NCBI GenBank assembly: GCA_963727535.1
Contig: CAVSGR010000006.1
Span: forward strand, 868,001 to 932,000
Length of the DNA: 64,000 nt
From: RBG-16-34-14 sp963727535
GTDB taxonomy: Bacteria > Bacteroidota > Ignavibacteria > Ignavibacteriales > Ignavibacteriaceae
Reading direction: 5' to 3'
Shown: piece after piece, positions 8,759-16,620 of the stretch
Numbering within the stretch: position 1 is the stretch's first letter
How the letters are laid out: every line of letters starts with the position of its first letter
Made by a program: the position numbers and the translations under genes
The notes under the pieces: model-generated
Database searches by the model: none
The model's input: only the letters and a program-made list of their open reading frames with translations
What the model was told of the DNA's origin: nothing

Positions 8759-11464
8759 TTAAACCCAGTTTGTTTCAATTAGATTTTCTTCAATAGTCTG
8801 ATTTACAGGAAGCGTTAAAACAAAATTACTCCCGTAACCAGGTTGGCTTTTAAGGCTTATAGTTCCGCCCATTAAATCTGTATATTTTTTTACTAATGTT
8901 AATCCTAATCCTGCCCCCTCAAATTTTCTGGTAAATCCCTCACTCGCCTGCCTGAATGGATCAAAGATTATTTCCTGAAGATCCTGAGGCACACCAATAC
9001 CGGTATCTTTAATTTCAATTACTGCTTTATCCTCCCGAAGCTTTGCGGTTACCTTTATTGTGCCTGTATTTGTATACTTTATTGCATTGCTCAAAAGATT
9101 ATTTATTATTGATACGAACAACTCTTCATCGATATATGCATTTAATATTTCTTCAGAACTTTCAAAATTAAGCGTCAACTTTTTTTCGTCTGCCGCTATC
9201 TCAAATAATTTTATTTCTTCAGCTAAATATTTTAATACATCCTGCTCTTTAATATTAACTTGCTGTCTATCGGATTCAATTTTGGAAATATCGAGTATGT
9301 TGTTCAGCGTTTTATTAAGTCTTTTTCCGCTTTCCGTGATAATTTTTACCATCCGGATTAATTCTTTGTCTTTTATTTCTTCCTCCAAAAATTCTGAATA
9401 TCCTAGAATGCCAATCAAGGGGGTTCTTAGTTCGTGACTCATATTTGCAAGAAAATTTGTTTTTATCCTGTTCATTTCTTCAGCATTTTCTTTCGCTTTT
9501 ATTAATTCCTGTTCAACCTGTTTGCGTTCAGTGATGTTACGAACTACTGCAATAACATAATCACGCTCAAGTTTAACATACTTCATATTTATTTCAACAG
9601 GGAATTCAGATCCGTCCTTTCTGCGGTGGATTCCTTCTATAAGTAAACTGTCTAAATTACGGATCGATTCTAAACGTTTGGGAAAATTATTTTCGGTTAG
9701 AGCCGGAGCAACAGTATATAAATTCAATGATAGAAATTCTTCGCGTGAATAGCCAAGTTCCTGGAATGCTTTTTCGTTACAATCCAGGAAACATCCTGTT
9801 TCAAGATCAATAAGTTCAATTGAATCGTTAGAACGGTCAATCAGTGTACGAAATAATTTTAGTGATTCTTCAGCCCTTTTTTGTTCCGTAATGTTACGTG
9901 CAATACCCTGCATTCCAATTATTTTAGTATCCTTATAATAAGCTACTGACCGTACTGCCAAGAAATGTACAACTCCATCCTTTCCTATTACTTCATATTC
10001 TAAAGCCTTTTTGGGGATTTCACCTTCTAGTATAGAAGCGAAATTGCGTTTGACAATCGGCAAGTACTTTTGAGGCAAAAGATCCCATAGCTTTACCGAA
10101 GAAAGAAATTCTTCTTCAGAGTATTTAAGGAGATCACACATAGCTTTATTTACAGATAAAAAAGCACCTGATAAATACATAATGAAAATTCCATCAGGAC
10201 TTTGTGTTACCAGGGTTCTATATTTTACCTCACTTTTAATCAAAGCTTCTTCCGTACGCCAGCGACTAGTATTATCGCGAATATTGCATTGAATTATTTT
10301 ATGATGATTTATAGAATAAGTATTGCTGACGAACTCAACATTGATCTTTCGCCCGTTAGCCGATTCAAAAAACAAATTATCAAAACGGACATATTCTTCC
10401 CGTTGTATTTCTAAAAATTTATTTTTATTAGCAGTTATATCTTTGAAGAATCCAATTTCCCAGATTTTTTTTTGAATTAATAATTCTTTTGAATAACCGA
10501 ATAATTCAACCACAAACGGATTTACATCAACAATTTTCCCGGTTTTTGAGTCGAGGATGATAATACCGTCTTTCGCAGTTTCAAATAGATGGCGATACCG
10601 GATTTCAGAAATGCTCAGCGCCTCCTCTGTCCGTTTGCGCTTAGTTATATCCAGTGCAATTGTTGTAACTGTTTTTTTTCTTTCTCCATTATAAATATTT
10701 GTTGAATTCCATAGAACCGTTTTGATATCTTTATCTTTTGTCAAAATATCTATATCAATAACTTCAGGATTTTCAACTTCCAGATTATTTTTTATTAACT
10801 CAAGTGTTGAAGTAATTTTATCCTTTGGGAAAAGCATTTCAATTTTTTTATCATGTACTTCAGTCCAATTATAGCCGCTGAGTTTTTCAAATTGATGATT
10901 GAAATGTCTTATAACCATTGAGGAGTCCCAGATAATAATTGGTGCCTGTGCACGATCCAAAAGAATGTCCAGGTATTCAGTAGTTATGTGACCTTGCTTA
11001 CTTAAGGCTTCTTCTTCGCGTTTTTGTTCAGTAATATCTTTGATGGTAAGCAAAATTATCTTTTCTTTTCCATGAGATCCTGCAATTTGCCGGGCATCTA
11101 ACAGCATTACACGTTTTCCTATTGTAGAAAAAATGTGTTCAACCTCATAGTTATCAAATGACGTTTTCTCAGGAAGGATTATCTCAAGCAATTCTCTCAG
11201 TTTAGGAATATCCCACTGTTGATCTCTCAAATCATATATAAGTTTTCCAATTGTTTCATCAGAGGTTATCTTAAAGGATTCATAAAAAGAGCGGCTGGCT
11301 TTAATAATTCTTAGTTCTTTATCCAGCATAAGAAAAGGTTCCCGCACTGTGTTAACAACGTTTTCGGCAAATTCATTTACGTCATCCGCGAATTTAAATT
11401 TGATTTGTGAAAGCGGCAGGTTCTTTGTCGATTTTATTTTTCTCTTTTTATTAATCTTTTCCAT
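8759..11464 (-). CDS. Multi-PAS sensor histidine kinase
   Basis: This is a 901-residue soluble kinase with five PAS domains at about 30-140, 150-272, 275-395, 400-520 and 525-642, then HisKA (phospho-acceptor His near 676, MSHELRTP) and HATPase (NNLLSNAIKYT, DTGIGV, GAGLGL). The short basic N-terminus has no membrane segment. The first PAS domain (REPFLMLDKELRIIKASRSF) is a close paralogue of that in the kinase at 5529-8165, whereas the later PAS domains differ, so the pair arose by duplication and PAS exchange. It is coupled to the receiver gene that starts 5 bases after its stop. The signal cannot be deduced from sequence. Confidence 0.9.
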   Translation of the reverse strand: MEKINKKRKIKSTKNLPLSQIKFKFADDVNEFAENVVNTVREPFLMLDKELRIIKASRSFYESFKITSDETIGKLIYDLRDQQWDIPKLRELLEIILPEKTSFDNYEVEHIFSTIGKRVMLLDARQIAGSHGKEKIILLTIKDITEQKREEEALSKQGHITTEYLDILLDRAQAPIIIWDSSMVIRHFNHQFEKLSGYNWTEVHDKKIEMLFPKDKITSTLELIKNNLEVENPEVIDIDILTKDKDIKTVLWNSTNIYNGERKKTVTTIALDITKRKRTEEALSISEIRYRHLFETAKDGIIILDSKTGKIVDVNPFVVELFGYSKELLIQKKIWEIGFFKDITANKNKFLEIQREEYVRFDNLFFESANGRKINVEFVSNTYSINHHKIIQCNIRDNTSRWRTEEALIKSEVKYRTLVTQSPDGIFIMYLSGAFLSVNKAMCDLLKYSEEEFLSSVKLWDLLPQKYLPIVKRNFASILEGEIPKKALEYEVIGKDGVVHFLAVRSVAYYKDTKIIGMQGIARNITEQKRAEESLKLFRTLIDRSNDSIELIDLETGCFLDCNEKAFQELGYSREEFLSLNLYTVAPALTENNFPKRLESIRNLDSLLIEGIHRRKDGSEFPVEINMKYVKLERDYVIAVVRNITERKQVEQELIKAKENAEEMNRIKTNFLANMSHELRTPLIGILGYSEFLEEEIKDKELIRMVKIITESGKRLNKTLNNILDISKIESDRQQVNIKEQDVLKYLAEEIKLFEIAADEKKLTLNFESSEEILNAYIDEELFVSIINNLLSNAIKYTNTGTIKVTAKLREDKAVIEIKDTGIGVPQDLQEIIFDPFRQASEGFTRKFEGAGLGLTLVKKYTDLMGGTISLKSQPGYGSNFVLTLPVNQTIEENLIETNWV

Positions 11465-11558
11465 GTTGACGCCCGATTTTTGAATAAAAATTGAACCAAT
11501 TAAGAAATATCAATAGCTTCCCCAAAACTAAAAGTTAGTCTTTTTAAGATATTAACTA

Positions 11559-13034
11559 CTAACTATTTGATATTTTTCTAAAGTGAAACCCATAAATCGC
11601 AAACAACATTGCTAAAGAAAACACCTGCGGTTTTTGGAATAATGACCAGAAAAATAATTTCCAGTAATAAATTCTCTCCTCGCCAATCACTCCTAATTTA
11701 AACATGGATTTAAATAGTGCCAGGATGTAATTCGGGTTTAATTGAAAAACTTTCTTTTTCTTAGGTTCAAAATCTTTTATGAAAAGCATAACACGTTCGT
11801 AATAATATTTAGGTGAGTAGATTTTATCAAGTATCTTTTTATATCCATCGAGAAGTGTTTGGGAATCCATCTTAGGAATAAAATTAGTTGCAAAGTCTGT
11901 GTTATTTCCATTAAAATCATAAAGCATTCTTCCTTCGTTTTCTAATCTTTTCTGAAGCTTAGTTCCCCTGGGTGCGTTTAACAGACCGACCATTGCAGTT
12001 ACTATTCCGCTTTCCTGTATAAAGTCTGTGAGCTTTTCAAAAATTGAAGGCGGGTCATTATCGAATCCTACAATAAATCCCCCCTGTACTTCCAAACCAG
12101 CACGTTGAATTTTCTTTACGCTTGAGAGGAGATCGCGGTTCCTGTTCTGAGATTTATTACACTCAACCAGGCTTTCTTCATTTGGAGATTCAATCCCTAT
12201 AAACACAGCTTCAAATCCTGCCTTTACCATTAACTGCATTAATTGTTCATCATCTGCAAGATTAATTGATGCTTCAGTGTTCAGGAAAAAGGGATTTTTT
12301 CTTTTCTCCATCCAACCGGCAATTGCGGGAAGAATTTCTCTTTTCAGTTTTCCTTTATTGCCGATAAAATTATCATCAACAAAGAAAACGGGACCTCTCC
12401 ATCCTGTAGAATATAATTCATCCAATTCGGCAATAACCTGTTCTTTGGTTTTTGTGCGTGGTTTTCTTCCATAAAGAACCGTTATGTCGCAGAACTCACA
12501 ATCATAAGGACATCCCCGGGAATACTGAAGATTCATAGAAGTATAATTGTTCATAGGTACAATTTCCCAAAGCGGCAAAGGTGTAGCTGTAACGTCTGCC
12601 CAATTTTCAGAAGTGTACTTGTGCTTTGGTTTTCCTTGGCTAAGATCATTTAAAAATTGAGGTAGAGTAATCTCAGCTTCATTAAGAATCAGATGATCAA
12701 TATTTTTATAATATTCTGAACTGCTTGTGAATAAAGGTCCACCCGCTACAATTTTTGTGTCCAGCTCTTTACACCTTTGAATTACATCATCAACAGAATC
12801 ACTCTGAATTGACATTGCACTGATGAAAACATAATCCGCCCACAGAATATCTTCATCTTTGAACTTAGTTGCATTCAAGTCAATTAACTTTTTATTCCAA
12901 TCTTTTGGCAGCATGGCAGCAACTGTTAAAAGTCCTAATGGCGGGAAGCTTGCCTTCTTTGAAACAAATTTTAATGCGTGTTTAAAACTCCAGAATGTAT
13001 CCGGATATGTTGGATAAACTAAAAGTATGTTCAC
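11559..13034 (-). CDS. B12-binding domain radical SAM protein, DUF4070 type
   Basis: This 491-residue enzyme has an N-terminal cobalamin-binding-like Rossmann domain (about 1-140), then a radical SAM core whose 4Fe-4S cysteines lie in RGCPYDCEFC near residues 173-182, and a C-terminal DUF4070-type region ending in hydrophobic segments. The family includes hopanoid-related and uncharacterised methylases or C-C bond-forming enzymes. The B12-binding DxHxxG motif is not obvious, so a cobalamin requirement is uncertain. It lies between signalling genes, with a weaker copy of the 37-bp element 65 bases upstream. Substrate unknown. Confidence 0.87.
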   Translation of the reverse strand: MNILLVYPTYPDTFWSFKHALKFVSKKASFPPLGLLTVAAMLPKDWNKKLIDLNATKFKDEDILWADYVFISAMSIQSDSVDDVIQRCKELDTKIVAGGPLFTSSSEYYKNIDHLILNEAEITLPQFLNDLSQGKPKHKYTSENWADVTATPLPLWEIVPMNNYTSMNLQYSRGCPYDCEFCDITVLYGRKPRTKTKEQVIAELDELYSTGWRGPVFFVDDNFIGNKGKLKREILPAIAGWMEKRKNPFFLNTEASINLADDEQLMQLMVKAGFEAVFIGIESPNEESLVECNKSQNRNRDLLSSVKKIQRAGLEVQGGFIVGFDNDPPSIFEKLTDFIQESGIVTAMVGLLNAPRGTKLQKRLENEGRMLYDFNGNNTDFATNFIPKMDSQTLLDGYKKILDKIYSPKYYYERVMLFIKDFEPKKKKVFQLNPNYILALFKSMFKLGVIGEERIYYWKLFFWSLFQKPQVFSLAMLFAIYGFHFRKISNS

Positions 13035-13099
13035 AAATATCCCTATAGTTGAAATATTAAATTTATAAAGGAGATAATCAGGAAATAAAATAGCAGATT

Positions 13100-13136
13100 C
13101 AATCGCTCTTCAGGATGAAAAGGGAGTTAGTCCTTT
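13100..13136 (-). promoter_or_regulatory. 37-bp repeated intergenic element, divergent copy
   Basis: This copy keeps AATC at the left and AGGATGAAAA in the centre of the 37-bp element, but its right end (GTTAGTCC) differs from the CTACATCT block of the other copies. It is 33 bases after the CsbD-like gene stop and 65 bases before the radical SAM start, the same geometry as the other copies. I consider it a probable but degenerate member. Confidence 0.35.
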
Positions 13137-13169
13137 GAGATGAGAAAATTTCAATTTCAATAGAAATAG

Positions 13170-13355
13170 TTAAAGATCACTAATTAAGGCAATAACTTCT
13201 TTCTTAGTTTTTCCAAGTTTTTTTTCTAATCTTATTAACAATTTGCCTTCATCACCATTTTCTAACTTTAGGTCATCCTCGGATATATTTACGTAGGCTT
13301 TTTTAATTTTTTCTTTTAATGCTATCCAATTCCCTTTATTATTTATCTGGTACAT
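13170..13355 (-). CDS. CsbD-like stress protein
   Basis: This 61-residue hydrophilic protein matches the CsbD-like pattern: a KGNW start of the domain, a lysine-rich helix, then DDLKLENGDE and a C-terminal LGKTKKEV helix. CsbD of Bacillus subtilis is a general-stress protein of unknown biochemical role. The start at 13355 is set by a perfect AAGGAGG immediately upstream (13361-13367). A longer frame begins at 13388 but would include the ribosome binding site. A 37-bp repeated element lies 63 bases upstream, suggesting stress-linked control shared with nearby genes. Confidence 0.75.
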   Translation of the reverse strand: MYQINNKGNWIALKEKIKKAYVNISEDDLKLENGDEGKLLIRLEKKLGKTKKEVIALISDL

Positions 13356-13418
13356 TTGAAACCTCCTTGAATCTTGACAATAATGCATTTTTATATTACC
13401 AAGAAGCGACCGGAAATT

Positions 13419-13455
13419 GAATCGTGCAAAGGGATGAAAAAGGAACTACATCTGT
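13419..13455 (-). promoter_or_regulatory. 37-bp repeated intergenic element, copy 3
   Basis: Best-preserved partner of the copy at 8273, sharing an unbroken ATGAAAAAGGAACTACATCT block. It begins 10 bases after the NarL-type regulator stop (13466) and ends 63 bases before the CsbD-like start. The neighbouring orphan regulator is one candidate for a protein that binds it, but no direct evidence is visible. Confidence 0.55.
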
Positions 13456-13465
13456 AAGGAGAGAA

Positions 13466-14158
13466 CTAATCGTCAATCAGAGAAATTGAATCTGCTACTT
13501 CTTTAAATTCTTCAGTTGTATGCGCATATTTGGCAATCTGAACGCGGGTATGTAAGGCGAGCTTTTCAAGAATATTATGTACGTGACTTTTTACAGTATA
13601 AGTTGAAAGATTCAGTTTCTGTGCAATTTCCTTATTAGTTAAACCGTCAGCAATTAATTCAATAACCTGCTTTTCACGTTTTGTCATTCGTACAGATTTA
13701 ATAAGGCTTGAGCTTTTTGGTCCGCTTACAGCATGCACTACAATCTGGGAAAAAAGTGAATCAGTAAGATTAGAAGGTAAAACCTTTTCCCCAGCAGCTA
13801 CAGCCCTGATTGTTTTCAGAAAATCATCAACGCTTGCATCTTTAAGTATAAATCCCGAAACACCTGCCTGTACAAATTCAAGGATTTCTTCATGTACAGG
13901 GATAAGATCCATCACAATTATCTTTGTTCCTGAAGATTTTTTCTTTACAGATTTAACAATCTGTAAACTATTCTGATTTCGCAAACCCAGGTCAAGTAAT
14001 GCAACGTTAGGTTTTAATGTATTTATTTTCTCAAGAATGTTTTCACTTGTTCCAAGTGCTGCAACTACTTTCAGATCACTCTGCTCATTAATCATAGCAG
14101 TAATGCCCTCGCGCAAAAGGCGATTATCTTCAATAACCATTAATTTGATTTTTTTCAT
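13466..14158 (-). CDS. NarL/LuxR-type response regulator with atypical receiver
   Basis: This 230-residue regulator has a receiver domain (1-120) and a C-terminal LuxR-type helix-turn-helix (about 155-215, TKREKQVIELIADGLTNKEI and KSHVHNILEKL). Acidic pocket Glu10/Asp11, phospho-acceptor Asp56 and Lys106 are present. The usual Ser/Thr switch after beta-4 is Asp84 (IIVMDLIP), and the post-Asp56 loop reads LGLRN instead of the common L-x-M-P-G. Activation may therefore differ from canonical NarL, and it may signal without phosphorylation. No kinase is directly adjacent, although two kinases lie in the same block. Confidence 0.88.
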   Translation of the reverse strand: MKKIKLMVIEDNRLLREGITAMINEQSDLKVVAALGTSENILEKINTLKPNVALLDLGLRNQNSLQIVKSVKKKSSGTKIIVMDLIPVHEEILEFVQAGVSGFILKDASVDDFLKTIRAVAAGEKVLPSNLTDSLFSQIVVHAVSGPKSSSLIKSVRMTKREKQVIELIADGLTNKEIAQKLNLSTYTVKSHVHNILEKLALHTRVQIAKYAHTTEEFKEVADSISLIDD

Positions 14159-14341
14159 TGAGAGAATTTTCTTTTTAGGTATAGATTCACCTATATATCT
14201 GAAAAGTTAGAATAAAAATAAAAAATCAATTAAACTTATTCAATTAACGGGAAAAAATGAATAAAAAAATGATTATCATAACTGAGGGAAAACCGGGAAT
14301 AAAGTTTATTTCAGTACCCCCTCTTATATAGTACATTTTTC

Positions 14342-15343
14342 TTATGATAAGATAGTATCAATTTTTTTTAGTTCAACATCACTAAAACTTAAATTCTGTA
14401 ACGCGCCTATTGCATCTTCGATCTGTGATACTTTGCTTGCGCCGATAAGCGCAGTTGTAACTGTCCCGCCTTGGCGGGATCTTAAAACCCATGCTAAAGA
14501 CATTTGTGCTAATGATTGATTTCTTTCTTTTGCAAGATCGTTCAGCTTTCTTACTTTGGCTAATTTTTCTTCCGTAACATTATTCTTATTAAAGAAACGA
14601 ATATATTCTTTCCCAGCTCTTGAGTCTGAGGGAATATCTTTTAAATATTTATCTGTTAGAAGTCCTTGTGCCAAAGGCGAAAAAACAATACTTCCGACAC
14701 CTTCTTCTTTAAGAACATCAAGCAAACCCTGCTCAATCCATCGGTCAAACATATTGTAGTTCGGCTGATGAATTAATAAAGGTGTTCCTAATGAACGAAG
14801 CATTTGTGCAGCTTGTTTTGTTGCTTCGGGTTTGTATTGAGAGATTCCCACATACAAAGCTTTTCCGCTTCTTACAATATAATCGAGTGCGCCCATTGTT
14901 TCTTCAAGAGGAGTTTCAGGATCAGGACGGTGATGATAAAAGATATCAACATAATCGAGTCCCATTCTCTTTAAGCTTTGGTCGAGACTTGCAATAAGAT
15001 ATTTTCTCGAACCAAAATTGCCGTAAGGTCCGGGCCACATATCCCATCCCGCTTTGGACGAAATAACCAGTTCATCCCGAAAAGGTTTTAAATCCTGTTT
15101 AAAAATTTTACCAAAGTTTTCCTCTGCAGAACCATAAGGAGGACCGTAATTATTTGCGAGATCAAAATGAGTTATACCAAGATCAAAAGCACGGTGAACC
15201 ATTGCACGGCAGTTTTCAAAACTATCATATCCGCCGAAGTTGTACCAAAACCCCAGAGAAATTGGAGGAAGCTTTAATCCGCTTTTGCCGCAGCGTTTGT
15301 ATGTGATATTGTCATAACGTGATTCTGAGGGAATGTATTGCAT
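14342..15343 (-). CDS. gpr: L-glyceraldehyde-3-phosphate reductase-like aldo/keto reductase (YghZ type)
   Basis: This 333-residue (beta/alpha)8 NADPH-dependent reductase closely resembles Escherichia coli YghZ/Gpr, which detoxifies L-glyceraldehyde 3-phosphate and methylglyoxal. The catalytic tetrad is visible as Asp61, Tyr66 (DLANNYGPPYGS), Lys97 (SSKAGWDMWPGPYG) and His137 or His138 (YHHRP). The C-terminal NADPH site ends in LIGASK. An unusual feature is a short insertion near residue 290 (RQGGT), encoded by a GC-rich palindrome at 14464-14479. It stands alone, transcribed leftward, with 183 bases to the regulator downstream. Confidence 0.88.
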   Translation of the reverse strand: MQYIPSESRYDNITYKRCGKSGLKLPPISLGFWYNFGGYDSFENCRAMVHRAFDLGITHFDLANNYGPPYGSAEENFGKIFKQDLKPFRDELVISSKAGWDMWPGPYGNFGSRKYLIASLDQSLKRMGLDYVDIFYHHRPDPETPLEETMGALDYIVRSGKALYVGISQYKPEATKQAAQMLRSLGTPLLIHQPNYNMFDRWIEQGLLDVLKEEGVGSIVFSPLAQGLLTDKYLKDIPSDSRAGKEYIRFFNKNNVTEEKLAKVRKLNDLAKERNQSLAQMSLAWVLRSRQGGTVTTALIGASKVSQIEDAIGALQNLSFSDVELKKIDTILS

Positions 15344-15477
15344 AGTTGGTCTTAGAAATTTTTTATAAAAACTTTTGAAATATAATGTTTTTTATTTTCC
15401 AATTGTTGTTTGTCTTAATATTAGGTGAATACAAACCTAATTTATGAAAAAATTGACTTGCTTGTCACTAACGCCAT

Positions 15478-15498
15478 TTGTACATTTCAATTGTACAA
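15478..15498. promoter_or_regulatory. Perfect inverted repeat upstream of toxin-antitoxin pair (probable operator)
   Basis: TTGTACA at 15478-15484 and TGTACAA at 15492-15498 form a perfect 7-7-7 dyad ending 21 bases before the antitoxin start. A second inverted repeat (TTAGGT and ACCTAA, 15421-15440) and a TTGACT -35-like hexamer near 15453 lie upstream. Type II antitoxins usually repress their own operon through such a dyad, so I infer autoregulation. Confidence 0.6.
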
Positions 15499-15519
15499 CT
15501 AAAAGACAAGGTAAAACCG

Positions 15520-15753
15520 ATGGATATAATAGCTGTAAGTGAACTCAGAGCAAACTTAATGAACGTTTTAAAAAAAATTAAACATGGATCTGTTGTTGAT
15601 ATAACATCAAGAGGTGAAGTAGTTGCAAAACTTGTTCCTCCGGATTACAGTAGAACAGAAGCAAAAAGTAAATTAAAGGAACTAAGCAAGACCGCTGTTT
15701 TAGATGATGTGGTCTCACCGATTGATACCAAATGGGAATCAGCAAAAAAATGA
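15520..15753 (+). CDS. Type II antitoxin, Phd/YefM-like
   Basis: This 77-residue antitoxin has an N-terminal DNA-binding fold of the Phd/YefM type (ISVSELRANL-like start, here IAVSELRANLMNVLKKI, then GEVVAKLVP) and a C-terminal, probably disordered toxin-binding tail (res 50-77). I place the start at 15520 because AAGG lies 7 bases upstream and because this matches family length. A longer frame from 15478 would overlap the operator. Its stop overlaps the toxin start by four bases (ATGA), which indicates coupled translation. It should neutralise the PIN toxin and repress the operon through the 15478 dyad. Confidence 0.85.
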   Translation: MDIIAVSELRANLMNVLKKIKHGSVVDITSRGEVVAKLVPPDYSRTEAKSKLKELSKTAVLDDVVSPIDTKWESAKK

Positions 15754-16145
15754 TTGTAGTTGATACTCATGTAATTATCTGGAATGCTCTTAAACCCGAA
15801 TTGATCAGCAAAAAAGCCGAGCAGGAGATTGAAAAAGCGAATGGATCAGAGGGCATAATTTTCTGTGAAATATCCTTATGGGAAATAGCGATGCTTATAA
15901 AAAAGAAACGACTTGTTATAGATGTAACCTATCTTGAATTTATTAATTTATTGAAAGCTTCGAACAATTATATAGTTAAAGGGATTTCGCCTGAAATAGC
16001 AGAATTGTCGGCAAATTTACCTTCCGAAATAAACCAGGACCCCGCTGATAGAATTATTTGTGCAACTTCTATATTTACAAATTATAAACTTATAACTTCC
16101 GATAAGAACTTAAGAAAGTCTTCATTAGTAAAGACTGTGTGGTAA
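15750..16145 (+). CDS. PIN-domain toxin, VapC-like ribonuclease
   Basis: This 131-residue PIN nuclease would cleave RNA (often initiator tRNA or rRNA in known VapC proteins). The acidic metal-binding residues can be seen as Asp5 (VVDTH), a Glu in LWEIA, Asp in DPADRII and Asp in TSDKNL. Start at 15750 follows from the ATGA overlap with the antitoxin stop. The pair is a complete, intact type II module and is preceded by its own operator, while the next gene is convergent (16167). It is one of the few small rightward operons in a mostly leftward region, compatible with mobility, although no transposase or attachment site is seen. Confidence 0.87.
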   Translation: MIVVDTHVIIWNALKPELISKKAEQEIEKANGSEGIIFCEISLWEIAMLIKKKRLVIDVTYLEFINLLKASNNYIVKGISPEIAELSANLPSEINQDPADRIICATSIFTNYKLITSDKNLRKSSLVKTVW

Positions 16146-16166
16146 AGTACATCTCCTCTGAATTTC

Positions 16167-16616
16167 TTATTTCTTTCGTTTAGGAATACGCAACTTGGCA
16201 GGAACTTGTTCATTCAATTTTTTGAGTGAATTAATTGCTACAGAGTAGAAATCTGTTTTTGGCCATTTTTTGTGAACCAATTTGTCTCCAATAATTTTTC
16301 CTGGTCCGTTGAAGACTTCTTCAATTTTACCTTCACTAGTAATTCTAATTCCCAAGTAATAATCAGGAACGTAATCACAGGGAAAACCTAAATGATTTTT
16401 CATAGTAGTTTTAATTTGTACTTCTCTACCATCTAAACAAACTGCATCGTAGTGTTTTGCTAATCCCGGAAGTAATTTGATCTGGTATATTTCTTCTGCC
16501 AAAACTTCACCAATATCTCCAACTAATCTTCCATCTAATGTAAATTCTTTGTGAGGATATTCGGCTTTTAATTCTTTGACTATTGCGAGTAATTTTGCAA
16601 TGGAGTTTTTAATCAT
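16167..16616 (-). CDS. DUF6998-like protein with PD-(D/E)XK-like motif pattern
   Basis: This 149-residue protein resembles the DUF6998 family. The order GDIGEVLAEE, then a Tyr-Asp at YDAV, then DGREVQIKTT gives Glu - Asp - Gln-x-Lys, the layout of PD-(D/E)XK nucleases (as in restriction enzymes and Mrr/RecB-type nucleases). Nuclease activity is inference from motif spacing only. The start at 16616 is four bases after the pirin stop, so it is translated with pirin. A longer frame from 16649 would overlap that gene. It could serve in DNA repair, restriction or RNA processing, and the neighbours do not decide. Confidence 0.6.
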   Translation of the reverse strand: MIKNSIAKLLAIVKELKAEYPHKEFTLDGRLVGDIGEVLAEEIYQIKLLPGLAKHYDAVCLDGREVQIKTTMKNHLGFPCDYVPDYYLGIRITSEGKIEEVFNGPGKIIGDKLVHKKWPKTDFYSVAINSLKKLNEQVPAKLRIPKRKK

Positions 16617-16620
16617 ATAA

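Noticed and set aside
5529..11464. Hybrid sensor kinase with built-in receiver
   Set aside because: Neither kinase carries an attached receiver domain. The receiver is a separate gene.
5452..13455. Sigma-54 promoters as explanation of the 37-bp elements
   Set aside because: No TGGCAC-N5-TTGCA pattern at the required spacing could be found in any copy.
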